A stretch of DNA of 64,000 nucleotides from Flavobacterium sp. CFS9 (lineage in GTDB: Bacteria; Bacteroidota; Bacteroidia; Flavobacteriales; Flavobacteriaceae). The stretch's first letter is position 1. Every line of letters begins with the position of its first letter. The notes under the pieces are model-generated. The model did no database searches. It was not told the origin of the DNA and saw nothing but the letters and a program-made list of their open reading frames with translations. This document shows positions 42,996 to 51,237 of this stretch, one piece after another. The stretch covers positions 4,402,001 through 4,466,000 of the forward strand of contig NZ_AP031573.1 of the NCBI RefSeq assembly GCF_041154745.1, in the 5' to 3' direction. Position numbers and translations under genes: made by a program.

Positions 42996-44511
42996 CTACT
43001 CGGGACAAAAGAAAAATATCATCTTTTGTCCCGTTTTTTTTTGCCCGTAATCTATTGTTTACCAGATAGATGCACTTGAACATTTCGTTGATCCTAGCGG
43101 TTTGGATTTTATTGTTTTGAAATGTGAAATTTTCGGGGAAAATTAAACCGATTATCTCTCTGGAATCAACTAAAGACCCGTCACCAAAGGCTTCACCGAG
43201 CTTTATTAGGTTTTGCAGTCCTGTGTTCATCAAAGATTCAATATTGGCTCTGTCTTCATCCACATTTCCAATCTCATCTTCCAGTCTGCTGATCTCAGCA
43301 TTATATTCTGTTTTCATTAGATGATAATCATCGGCATCTATCTTCTCGGTAACCAGCAGGTTTCTGGCAACAGCCAGTTTTTTTTCGTAAACTCCAATCT
43401 GTTCCAAGGATTTCTTTTTCTCATTTATAACCAATCCTGTATGTTCCCTGTACGCTTCAAGCAGAACTGCACTGTATAATTTTCTTACTTCGGCCAAAGG
43501 CTTGAATTTATTTAAATGCCCTTTAAATACACTATTGGCCATTTCGGAATTTACCCTCCACTTGCATATTTTATCGCAGTGGTAATAGTAGTAGTCTCTG
43601 CTTCTCCCCCTGCACTTGCTGCCTCCCAATTTCTGCCCGCATTCAGGACAGACAAAAAAGCCCCTGAGCGGAAAATTCTCAATTGTCTTGATTTTTGGCC
43701 TGTAAGTCCGTGCTTTACTGTTCAGTATATCCTGTACTCTGTAAAACAGGTCTTGGCTGATTATTGCATCATGCTGCCCCTTAACAAGCCTTTCCTCCTC
43801 ATCGCGGTACTTTGGAACAACTATCATTCCACAGTAGAGCGGATTTCTTACAATCAGCCACATGTTGTTCTTGGAAATCCCCATGCCCTTTTCTTTGGCT
43901 GTCTGATATATCGATTCGGTACTGAAAATATTTTTTGCAATCTGTTCATATACCCAAACTACGTTTGCAGCCTTTTCCGGCACAATGGCAATATATTTTT
44001 TCCCATCCTCAGTTACTTTGTTTGCATAACCATACGGCGCCATTCCCATATGCCTGCCCTCTTTTTTACCTCTTCTGAGCCCTTGAAATGTATTTAGGGC
44101 CCTGCGGTCATTTTCGACCTCGGGCGCAGCGAGATAAAATGCGAGCATCATTTTGTTCTCCGGAACGCTTAAATCTAACGGCTGTTCAATTGCCTGCGGT
44201 TCGACTCCCAAGACCCTTAATTGATTTATCATCTGATAGGCATCGCCTGCATTTCGGCTGAACCTGTCCCACTTCATAAAAAGAACCAGGCTTATTTTGT
44301 TTTTGTGCTTTTTGATGTCGGCAAGAAATTTTTTCCATTGTGGCCTGTTGAAAGTTTTTGCGGAATGGTCTTCGTAAATCACATTGCGTATCTGAATTCT
44401 GTTGATGCCACAGTACTTTCTCAGCATCTCTTCCTGATTGCGCTGAGAGAAGCCTTTCTCAGCCTGCTCATCAGTGCTTACCCTGATATACAAATCTGCT
44501 ATCTTACTCAT
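42961..44511 (-). CDS. large serine recombinase (site-specific integrase)
   Basis: A 516-residue recombinase. The N-terminal resolvase domain begins ADLYIRVSTDEQAEKGFSQ with the nucleophile Ser in RVS, then SLVLFMKWDRFSRNAGDA. The recombinase domain follows (MGMAPYGYANKV, later GMGISKNNMWLIVRNPLYCG). The zinc ribbon is FVCPECGQKLGG ... CDKICKW. A coiled coil covers about residues 365-430. The last dozen residues (RVVTSTGFKPVTF) are read from the tRNA-Arg gene in antisense, so the stop codon may come from the chromosome after integration. It should insert and excise the element. It overlaps the 60-residue gene upstream by four bases (ATGA). Confidence 0.92.
   Translation of the reverse strand: MSKIADLYIRVSTDEQAEKGFSQRNQEEMLRKYCGINRIQIRNVIYEDHSAKTFNRPQWKKFLADIKKHKNKISLVLFMKWDRFSRNAGDAYQMINQLRVLGVEPQAIEQPLDLSVPENKMMLAFYLAAPEVENDRRALNTFQGLRRGKKEGRHMGMAPYGYANKVTEDGKKYIAIVPEKAANVVWVYEQIAKNIFSTESIYQTAKEKGMGISKNNMWLIVRNPLYCGMIVVPKYRDEEERLVKGQHDAIISQDLFYRVQDILNSKARTYRPKIKTIENFPLRGFFVCPECGQKLGGSKCRGRSRDYYYYHCDKICKWRVNSEMANSVFKGHLNKFKPLAEVRKLYSAVLLEAYREHTGLVINEKKKSLEQIGVYEKKLAVARNLLVTEKIDADDYHLMKTEYNAEISRLEDEIGNVDEDRANIESLMNTGLQNLIKLGEAFGDGSLVDSREIIGLIFPENFTFQNNKIQTARINEMFKCIYLVNNRLRAKKNGTKDDIFLLSRVVTSTGFKPVTF
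43001..43042 (+). terminator. terminator of tRNA-Arg copy 2
   Basis: CGGGACAAAAGA pairs perfectly with TCTTTTGTCCCG over a nine-base loop, followed by nine T residues. Its core resembles the terminator of copy 1, so the duplication included the terminator. Confidence 0.9.
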
Positions 44512-44690
44512 TCTGTTTTATTTAAATGTTTCAACACCGCGATATTAGCAATTTTTCTCAAGAAATACAAGATTTCTTCAGCCTGTTCAAAAGTCACCTC
44601 CAAGCCTTCAGATTTAAGCATCTGCAGCGCTTTTTCAGTTGTAATCTTCGACTCATTGTAACCTGTCTCGTTTTCCATCTTCTTATCCAT
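44508..44690 (-). CDS. small protein translationally coupled to the recombinase
   Basis: A 60-residue charged, helical protein (TTEKALQMLKSEGLEVTFEQAEEILYFLRKIANIAVLKHL). Its stop overlaps the recombinase start (ATGA), so the two are made together. There is no clear DNA-binding motif, but the size and place suit an accessory or directionality factor for the recombinase. Similar small proteins before serine recombinases in Bacteroidota mobile elements are usually left as hypothetical. Function is inferred from context only. Confidence 0.75.
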   Translation of the reverse strand: MDKKMENETGYNESKITTEKALQMLKSEGLEVTFEQAEEILYFLRKIANIAVLKHLNKTE

Positions 44691-44881
44691 TTTAGATTAT
44701 AATTACACTAGATAGAAATTTATTTTAATTAAATGTGATAATGTATAAATCGGCTTTCACTGGCATAAAGTGGAAGCACATGTCAATCAATTAGAGATAG
44801 TTGTTTTGTTATTTTTAAAAAGTATATTTACATTAGAATTCCGCCAATAATCAGCAATTTAATTTAAAAAATGAAATAGCT

Positions 44882-45349
44882 ATGGTATTTACAGCAGTTA
44901 ATTTAAAAAAGCATTCAGGCAAGACGCTGCCGCAGATTGTCTTCTCAGATTTAGATTATTTCATTTGGGCATATGAGAATAATGCTTTCAAAAATCCCCA
45001 TCTAAAGCAGGAAGCAGAGTACATATTTAAAAGGATAAAGAACATAAAAATCCCAAAACAAAACTCTGAAGAATACGAAGTGGAATACCTGATACATCCG
45101 CCTACAGGTAAATTTGGGCATTTCGAACTAGTGCTTAAAACTACACCCCTGCATAGAGGAGGAAGTCCAGCTTTCAGAACCGAAAATATAGATTTGACCG
45201 TCGCCAGATCCATTGCAGCTTATGACAAAAGCGGGTGCCATACTATGATAGAATGCCTAAAAAAATACTATTTTGGTGACAGCAGCCATAAAATGGTAAA
45301 AAACAGGTGCGAGGATTTTTTCAACCATGATTCAAATTTCGTCTTATGA
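44882..45349 (+). CDS. protein with ExoX C-terminal-like domain
   Basis: A 155-residue protein whose first 40 residues (KKHSGKTLPQIVFSDLDYFIWAYENNAF) resemble the small domain at the C-terminus of exonuclease X (a G+K...I...DYL.W pattern). The rest (EYEVEYLIHPPTGKFGHFELVL, then TVARSIAAYDKSGCHTMIECLKKYYFG) is not recognised. No nuclease catalytic residues are seen. It is divergent from the recombinase operon across 190 bases and is followed after 15 bases by another small gene. Confidence 0.7.
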   Translation: MVFTAVNLKKHSGKTLPQIVFSDLDYFIWAYENNAFKNPHLKQEAEYIFKRIKNIKIPKQNSEEYEVEYLIHPPTGKFGHFELVLKTTPLHRGGSPAFRTENIDLTVARSIAAYDKSGCHTMIECLKKYYFGDSSHKMVKNRCEDFFNHDSNFVL

Positions 45350-45364
45350 TAATTTCACATAATT

Positions 45365-45700
45365 ATGAATCCGAGTTTCCATTATTTTATCGCTAAAAGT
45401 TCCGCAGCAATTTATAAACTCTGCATCGGAAAAGGCAACGCAAAGGAAAGATTGATTGAATCCGAGCTTGAGATAAGGTCCGCTTTGCGCGCTACTGTTC
45501 CTGATGAACTAACGCCCTTGAAAAATAAGATAAAAAAAAATCTGCTTTACAGCGGACAAGGAGCATCAGGTGCTGACAAGGGTTCAATAGCCAGATCCCT
45601 GCTTGGAAAGAGGAATTCAACAGCATCCAAATTCATTGCAGACATACTTCGGCTCCATCATGAAGTTGAAGCTTACATTAAGTATTCTGACGGTAATTAA
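45365..45700 (+). CDS. hypothetical element-borne protein
   Basis: A 111-residue protein, largely helical and basic (FIAKSSAAIYKLCIGKGNAKERLIESELEIRSAL). It follows the ExoX-like gene by 15 bases, so the two are likely one operon. I do not recognise a family or motif, and no signal peptide or membrane segment is seen. Confidence 0.6.
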   Translation: MNPSFHYFIAKSSAAIYKLCIGKGNAKERLIESELEIRSALRATVPDELTPLKNKIKKNLLYSGQGASGADKGSIARSLLGKRNSTASKFIADILRLHHEVEAYIKYSDGN

Positions 45701-45866
45701 ATAATAATTCCATCCACAACGATGTTACACAGGGTATAGTCTAATGTTACATCTAATTATTCACTTATTCTGATTAAAACTACACTTCTTCTCGTTCGAT
45801 TGAAAATTAGCACCCATTTCTTAACTTTTTTAAGAATCGTCCATTTCCTATTTTTGCAGAAAAAAA

Positions 45867-46205
45867 ATGAGTGGACAACACGACGGATTTCTAACGGAAA
45901 AACAATTTGGCTTATGGACGGTTTTTTTGATAGACGTCCAGTACAAAAATAACTTTTATATAAATTTATCTGCAACAACTATCAACAATTTAAATGTAAT
46001 GGCAGAACTTTCGAATTACCAGATTCAATTCGACAAATATTTAGTTACAGCTCCAGATTCTAAAAAAATCGAAATTGACAAACACAAAGCCAACTTGCCT
46101 ATTGCATATTTTGCATACATAATTGATCAAGCCGAAAAAAAACAATGCCTAATAGAATTGACAAGAACAGAGACCTCTTATCAATTCGATTTTACTTTTT
46201 ATTAG
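45867..46205 (+). CDS. hypothetical protein
   Basis: A 112-residue acidic protein with alternating short strands (LWTVFLIDVQYKNNFYINLS, then CLIELTRTETSYQFDFTFY). It resembles no family I know. It lies in the AT-rich accessory stretch and converges with the minus-strand pair that follows. The flanking gaps 45701-45866 and 46206-46355 show no further frame. Confidence 0.55.
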   Translation: MSGQHDGFLTEKQFGLWTVFLIDVQYKNNFYINLSATTINNLNVMAELSNYQIQFDKYLVTAPDSKKIEIDKHKANLPIAYFAYIIDQAEKKQCLIELTRTETSYQFDFTFY

Positions 46206-46355
46206 AAGAAAAACTAAAACAAAACAAACCTTGATAATATTTACTAAGCATTAGTGCTGATTGTATTGCATTTCAGATACGATCGACTTTAAAATATTGT
46301 GCATTCAGAATTGCGAATCTAAAGAAAATGCAAGCCAGATTCATCTGCAGGAAAC

Positions 46356-46511
46356 TTAAGGCCTGTTTTCAACTATCTTCACGCGAACAAGGTGCGATGG
46401 CTTTTTATTCATGTGATCTTGTCTGTCTTTGTAAGCCTTGTATTTACTTGTAATTTCTCCTTTAAACCTACAGTCATTACAAACTGCAATGTACCCCTCT
46501 TGATCAGCCAT
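46356..46511 (-). CDS. 51-residue CxxC protein, candidate small zinc-binding protein
   Basis: Read from ATG 46511: MADQEGYIAVCNDCRFKGEI, then a basic helix with YKDRQDHMNKKPSHLVRVKI, ending with TAA at 46356. The CNDC pair followed about 20 residues later by two His residues (DH and SH) could bind one zinc ion. The ATG is seven bases after the stop of the 510-residue gene on the same strand, so the two look translationally linked. I found it by hand; it is shorter than a 60-residue cut-off. No function is assigned. Confidence 0.6.
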   Translation of the reverse strand: MADQEGYIAVCNDCRFKGEITSKYKAYKDRQDHMNKKPSHLVRVKIVENRP

Positions 46512-46518
46512 ATCTATA

Positions 46519-48051
46519 TTATTTTGTGTTAAACTTTATCGGAAAAGAAAGCCTTATGCCGAAATCTCCTCTCTTAAAGAATTCCTTATCAGAGCCAGAG
46601 ACATTTGCCAAATCGGTACTTCTGTAATAAAGTTCGGCATTGACGGTGCTCGAAGTATTATCTTTATCTTTAAAACTAAAGACTATACCGAGTCCAAAAT
46701 TCATCTGTGGCTTAAGCTTTTCTTTAATGACATATTGTGGAAATAAGTGAATAGCACCAAAATTATTCTTTAAGAAAAATTGATAATAATCGAAATTCAA
46801 CCGCAACGTTTCAAGATTGTCCCTATAGCTTCCAGTATATGCTATATACTGCTCAGTTCCATATCGCGTGTCATCGGCATTATTAAAACTATTTTTTTCA
46901 TTTATAGTTACTTTAGTAAGGCTAGAAAAATTATTCTCTAGAGCTCCCTCAATACTGCCTGAGATAAAACGGGAGTTCCATTCCTTATCTGAAAGATTAT
47001 AGAATGAGTACATCAGAGTTAGCCCATGCGAAACAAAATGATCCTTCCATATTTGATTATCAAAGCTATTCAAAGGATTAAACAACTTGAAAGACGTGTT
47101 CTTTACATTGTATCCTAAACTTAGCCACTGAAGCTTGTAACCAGCTACAATTATTTTTTTATCACCTTGATTACTCTCAAGCTTGATTTTCTCCAAATCA
47201 TATCGCTCTTTTAGAGACTCTAGCCTAACAACAACATCATTATCCTTCAATTTTAATTCTTGCAAGTCACTCAACAGAAACGACATTTCTATTTTCAATT
47301 TATCGCGGTCATATTCCATTTTAATTATTTCACTTTTTGTTTTGATATCCGTATTTATGCCGGCTATTAAAGCATCCTGTTTATACAGCATTTGCATTAG
47401 CTGATTTTTCTCTTTTTCAGTCTTGGCATTTTCTAACTCATAACTTAATGAATCACGTTTACCCATAGCCTGCCGCAGTATTGAATTCTGTAGGTTGTTA
47501 TAACGGTGACTTCGATACAGATTTATTAAACTATCAGCTGCGACTATTTTCTTTCTTACCTCCAAAACCTGCTGTTCCACGAGTTCGACTTTGCGTTCCA
47601 CTAAAAGCGAATCCAACTTAAACTGCCTCAGAAGTTCTTTCTTTTTCATTTCGACATCTTCAAAAGATAAACTTTCATAAGTAAGCTGCTTTCTCCTTAC
47701 CAGAAAACTGTACTGTAATTGCAGACCTATTTTTGAATTAAGTTCGGTGCTGGTAAAAATCGGAAGAATCCCATCTGCAGACCCTCCATCGAGCTTAATC
47801 CCTAAAACAGAAGCGTTTTTAAAAACTATACTTCCCGCAAAAGACGCTTCAGCCTCCTTTAGATCAAGACCTGCAAAATTTCCAATATCGCTTCTGGACT
47901 GTGAAGCCATCAGAGTACCAAATTCCTGACTTACAATCGCTTTAAATTGCGTATCGGACAGTTTTTTAAATTTGTTCTGTGCACAAACTCCTGCGCAGAT
48001 AAGCGTGGAGAGAATCAAGGTCCATAACTTACAAGGTATTTTTACGATCAT
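46519..48051 (-). CDS. outer membrane protein with internal coiled coil, element-borne
   Basis: A 510-residue protein with a signal peptide (TLILSTLICAGVCAQ). Residues about 140-280 are a coiled coil (repeated KKKELLRQFKLDSLLVERKVEL-type heptads and LSDLQELKLKDND). The C-terminal 180 residues read as alternating beta strands with aromatic ends (LTLMYSFYNLSDK, LRLNFDYYQFFLKNNF) and the protein ends in FPIKFNTK, suggesting an outer-membrane barrel. It is not TolC: the OEP repeat is absent. I do not recognise a named family. It may be a surface or exclusion protein of the element, but that is a guess. Confidence 0.75.
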   Translation of the reverse strand: MIVKIPCKLWTLILSTLICAGVCAQNKFKKLSDTQFKAIVSQEFGTLMASQSRSDIGNFAGLDLKEAEASFAGSIVFKNASVLGIKLDGGSADGILPIFTSTELNSKIGLQLQYSFLVRRKQLTYESLSFEDVEMKKKELLRQFKLDSLLVERKVELVEQQVLEVRKKIVAADSLINLYRSHRYNNLQNSILRQAMGKRDSLSYELENAKTEKEKNQLMQMLYKQDALIAGINTDIKTKSEIIKMEYDRDKLKIEMSFLLSDLQELKLKDNDVVVRLESLKERYDLEKIKLESNQGDKKIIVAGYKLQWLSLGYNVKNTSFKLFNPLNSFDNQIWKDHFVSHGLTLMYSFYNLSDKEWNSRFISGSIEGALENNFSSLTKVTINEKNSFNNADDTRYGTEQYIAYTGSYRDNLETLRLNFDYYQFFLKNNFGAIHLFPQYVIKEKLKPQMNFGLGIVFSFKDKDNTSSTVNAELYYRSTDLANVSGSDKEFFKRGDFGIRLSFPIKFNTK

Positions 48052-48735
48052 AGCTGAAGGTTATAAATATGGTTTAAAAAAGAACTATACTTTCAAATAA
48101 AAACCGAATCTGTACATAAAAAAGGTAACCATCAGTACAAAACAGTTCAATGCTTAGTTCTGTCAGAATCACCGTTGCGTAAAGATCCCCATGTTTTTCA
48201 TCACGGAGCAGGCCGATAAAAGCCGCATCAAAAACTTTTATCCCTGCCTTTATTAATGGATATAAATTTAGAAATAATTGACCTTTTACACCAAGTATAA
48301 ATACCTGTTTTACAAAACGATACCGCACATAATTTAATTATAACATTAAACCGCCTTAAGTTCCCCCTGCAACAATTAATCCTCATGGCTTCCCGATCAA
48401 GTTTTATCAAAAAGCCCGTATGCTTCTGTCTTATTTCAGGAGCAAAGGTACCTACGTGTTCTTAACCCAGCAGCAAGGCCGAGTCCTGCGGATTTGCTAT
48501 AAAATCTCCACCCATTCGGGTAGTATTTTCCATCAAAGCCTTGCTCCTGCTAAACACTAACCTTTTTTTGCTCATGAAACAAAACATAGCATACACCGGC
48601 TCTTTAAACGAATAAAAAAAAATGTCAGCAATGAGAAATAAAATATTGAAAGCGGAAAATGAAACAAAACAGCTCCACCTCGTCATTGCCGAATAAATAA
48701 AATTTAAAAAAAATAATCCTTAAAAATTAGAAATC
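48052..48735. other. gene-poor spacer before ssb with structured segment
   Basis: No convincing gene. A minus-strand frame at 48074-48328 (84 codons, LFLNLYPLIKAGIKVFDAAF) reads plausibly but has no family match and no clear ribosome site. At 48472-48545 the ends AGCAAGGC and GCCTTGCT can pair and enclose a small ACCC-ATTC-GGGT hairpin. This may be a regulatory RNA or the control region of the ssb-to-ThiF transcript. Confidence 0.45.
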
Positions 48736-49128
48736 ATGAACATCATCGGAAGAGTAACAAAAGACGCAGAGGTGCGCACCTTGTCAGGAAACAGACAGGT
48801 CGTGAATTTTTCAATAGCAACCAACGAGAGCTACAGAAGCAAGGAGGGCGAAAGAGTGGAACAGACCACCTACTTCGACTGCGCCTACTGGATTAGCCCT
48901 AAAGTGGCAGACATACTGACCAAAGGCACTCTTGTGGAACTCTCAGGCAGGGTAAGCGCAAGAGCATGGAAAGGAAGCGACGGGGAGCTGCATGCGGGGC
49001 TGAATTTCAACACCTCGCAGATTAAACTGCACGGAGGCGTAAAAAAGGTACAGGGCGAAGTTACAGCAACGCAGACCCAAAACAGCAGACCTACGGTGCA
49101 GGAGCCTGAGGAAGACCTGCCATTTTAA
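48736..49128 (+). CDS. ssb: single-stranded DNA-binding protein, element copy
   Basis: A 130-residue SSB. The OB fold starts MNIIGRVTKDAEVRTLSGNRQVVNFSIATNESY and includes TTYFDCAYW and LVELSGRVSARAW. The tail ends EEDLPF, the acidic tip that binds partner proteins. It covers single strands during conjugation and replication of the element. Codon use is more G+C rich than the chromosome to the left. It opens the backbone cluster that runs to the ThiF gene. Confidence 0.95.
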   Translation: MNIIGRVTKDAEVRTLSGNRQVVNFSIATNESYRSKEGERVEQTTYFDCAYWISPKVADILTKGTLVELSGRVSARAWKGSDGELHAGLNFNTSQIKLHGGVKKVQGEVTATQTQNSRPTVQEPEEDLPF

Positions 49129-49173
49129 GGCGCACAGGAATTAATATCAAGTTTCAATTTTAAAACAATTATC

Positions 49174-50247
49174 ATGGCACACAATATCAATTACAACAGC
49201 AGCACAGGAAATTATTCATTTTTCAGCGTAAAGCAGAAAGCATGGCACAATCTCGGAAAAACGGTGCAGGACTATCCGACAAGCGCAGAAGCCATCAGGC
49301 ACGCCCAATTGGATTACGAGGTCGCCAAAACGCCTTTATACACCAAAGCCTTGGCAAAGGAGGAAATGCAGGACGGTACTGTGACGGCAGGCGCAGAACT
49401 GCACGTTCCCGATTATTTCTCGACCATCCGCACCGACAGCAATACGGTTTTAGGCGTAGTGGGGAAAGACTACCATATCGTGCAGAACCGTGAGGCGTTC
49501 AGCTTTTTTGACGCCATAGTCGGGGGCGGCGAAGGCATCCTGTATGAAACCGCAGGGGCGTTAGGGAACGGGGAACGTATCTTCATTACAGCCAAGCTTC
49601 CCGACTACATCAGGGTCGGCAGCGGGGATGATGTGACTGAAAAATATATTTTCCTGACCACTTCCCACGATGGAAGCGGAAGCATTACAGCAGCCTTCAC
49701 TCCCATCCGAATCGTATGCCAAAACACCCTTAACGCCTCACTCCGCAACATGAGCAACGTGGTGCGCATCCGACACACTTCGGGAGCAAAACAGCGCCTT
49801 GATGATGCGCACAAGGTCATGGGACTGGCAGACACGCTGAGCAGTCAGCTGCAGGACATCTTCAACCATTGGGCTAAAGTAAAAGTTACGGATACAGAGG
49901 TCAAGAAATTGATTCAGTTGGCATTATGCCCGAACAGGGAAACTCTGGAAATGCTTAAAACTGGCGCAGATGATGCCGTGTCCGCCATTTTCAGAAACAC
50001 CGTGGAAGATGCTTTTGCCTATGCCATGGCAAGCGACACCCAACAGATGGAAACCACAAAAGGCACGCTCTACGGCGCTTACAATGCCGTGACGGGATAT
50101 TATCAGAACGTGCGCACCTACAAGGACGATGAAGCCAAACTGCAGTCCATCGTGTTGGGAGGAACGGCACAGCTGAAATCGCAGAAAGCCTTCGAACTCT
50201 GCACCTCTTTTGCCGTGGACGGCAGCAGGGCGCTGATGCTGAATTAA
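49174..50247 (+). CDS. DUF932 protein (phage/plasmid-like)
   Basis: A 357-residue protein of the DUF932 family found in plasmids and conjugative elements. Typical parts are AWHNLGKTVQDYPTSAEAIRHAQLDYEV near the start, VLGVVGKDYHIVQNREAFSFFDAIVG, and TPIRIVCQNTLNASLRN near residue 175. The family is uncharacterised but is nearly always next to ssb or PRTRC genes, as here. No membrane segment. A GC-rich hairpin follows before the PRTRC E gene. Confidence 0.93.
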   Translation: MAHNINYNSSTGNYSFFSVKQKAWHNLGKTVQDYPTSAEAIRHAQLDYEVAKTPLYTKALAKEEMQDGTVTAGAELHVPDYFSTIRTDSNTVLGVVGKDYHIVQNREAFSFFDAIVGGGEGILYETAGALGNGERIFITAKLPDYIRVGSGDDVTEKYIFLTTSHDGSGSITAAFTPIRIVCQNTLNASLRNMSNVVRIRHTSGAKQRLDDAHKVMGLADTLSSQLQDIFNHWAKVKVTDTEVKKLIQLALCPNRETLEMLKTGADDAVSAIFRNTVEDAFAYAMASDTQQMETTKGTLYGAYNAVTGYYQNVRTYKDDEAKLQSIVLGGTAQLKSQKAFELCTSFAVDGSRALMLN

Positions 50248-50256
50248 TAAAGCACG

Positions 50257-50281
50257 GGCGGCTGACCGCAAGGCGGCCGCC
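50257..50281. promoter_or_regulatory. GC-rich hairpin with GCAA tetraloop
   Basis: GGCGGC pairs with GCCGCC, and the inner CC and GG close a GCAA (GNRA) loop with a small internal bulge. There is no T run, so it is more likely an RNA processing or attenuation structure between DUF932 and PRTRC E than a terminator. Confidence 0.45.
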
Positions 50282-50337
50282 TTACAGCTTCTTAGTACAT
50301 GAAGTCGACAAAATACGGACATTAAAAATCTACAGCC

Positions 50338-50991
50338 ATGAACAGCAATTTTTTCAATCATATAAGACAGATGGACATTGCAGGGGATCTGCACCTGACC
50401 ATCGCAAAATCGACTGACGGCATCCTTGTCGTATCGGTCATGCTCCAAAACGAAGCCTGCGGCGACAATGCTAAAAACATCATCCCCCCGCTCAACCTCA
50501 GGGGAACAGCAGAGGAACTCGACAGCGGTTTCTTTCAGACCATCACCGCCCCGATGCAGAGCGCTTCGGGACTGATGACCGATATGGAATCCTTTATGAA
50601 ACAATTGGAGCAGGCAAAAAAGCATTCTGTAAAGGAGAAGGAAAAAGCCGATGCGGAGAAAAAACAGCACCAAGCAAAAGACAAAAAATTCAGCGATGCA
50701 ATGGCAAAGGCGGAGGAACTGGAAAAACAGGGCAGATTCCGTGAGGCATGGATGAAAGTTCCCGAAGCGGCGGAATTTCCCGACAAAGCCGACGAGATAC
50801 GCAGAAAGAGAACCTCCCTGTCCGACAGGTTCTCCACTCCAAGCCTCTTCGAGGCTGAGCAGGAAAAGCCCGAACCGCCCAAAGAGGCGCTCTATCCCGA
50901 ACATGCCGAGATTCATCCCGATGAGGAAATGTCCTTTGAGGAGCAGGATTATGAACAGGAAGAGGAAGAACAAGACGAATACGAATACTAA
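50338..50991 (+). CDS. PRTRC system protein E
   Basis: A 217-residue protein. The N-terminal half matches PRTRC E: FFNHIRQMDIAGDLHLTIAK, then GILVVSVMLQNEACGDNAKNIIPPLNLRGTAEELDSGFF. The middle is a lysine/glutamate coiled coil and the tail is extremely acidic (EEQDYEQEEEEQDEYEY). PRTRC clusters occur on plasmids and integrative elements next to ThiF-like and ParB-like genes; their work is unknown. It is followed by PRTRC C after 12 bases. Confidence 0.88.
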   Translation: MNSNFFNHIRQMDIAGDLHLTIAKSTDGILVVSVMLQNEACGDNAKNIIPPLNLRGTAEELDSGFFQTITAPMQSASGLMTDMESFMKQLEQAKKHSVKEKEKADAEKKQHQAKDKKFSDAMAKAEELEKQGRFREAWMKVPEAAEFPDKADEIRRKRTSLSDRFSTPSLFEAEQEKPEPPKEALYPEHAEIHPDEEMSFEEQDYEQEEEEQDEYEY

Positions 50992-51003
50992 AAATAGAGC
51001 GAT

Positions 51004-51222
51004 ATGTTACTAGCAACACACTTACAGCGGGTTTTCATAATCATCGAAAAGGGACAGCAGATAAGGCTGAGCGACCCCGAACCTAGATGGAGCGTCGAGG
51101 CGGTGCTGAATTTCTACGCCCCGACGTACCCTATCCTGACGACCTCCAAAATTTCAGCGCCAGTCATCAAGGACGACATGGTCGAATACCGATTCGAAAC
51201 CGTAATGGGAACTAAAGGATAA
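51004..51222 (+). CDS. PRTRC system protein C
   Basis: A 72-residue PRTRC C protein. It has the family pattern RVFIIIEKGQQIRLSDPEPRWSVEAVLNFYAPTYPILTTSKI, and the length is usual. The family sits in this cluster in many plasmids and ICEs, and some members resemble the ubiquitin-like/ThiS fold, which would fit the ThiF protein encoded downstream. That pairing is inference. Confidence 0.9.
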   Translation: MLLATHLQRVFIIIEKGQQIRLSDPEPRWSVEAVLNFYAPTYPILTTSKISAPVIKDDMVEYRFETVMGTKG

Positions 51223-51237
51223 CTAAATTTCAATGAC

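Noticed and set aside
48074..48328. A minus-strand 84-codon frame just upstream of the 510-residue gene
   Set aside because: It reads plausibly but has no recognisable family or ribosome site, so I kept it only as a remark under the spacer entry.
49924..50973. A 349-codon minus-strand frame over DUF932 and PRTRC E
   Set aside because: It arises from the GC-rich composition on the opposite strand; the plus-strand genes are clear family members.
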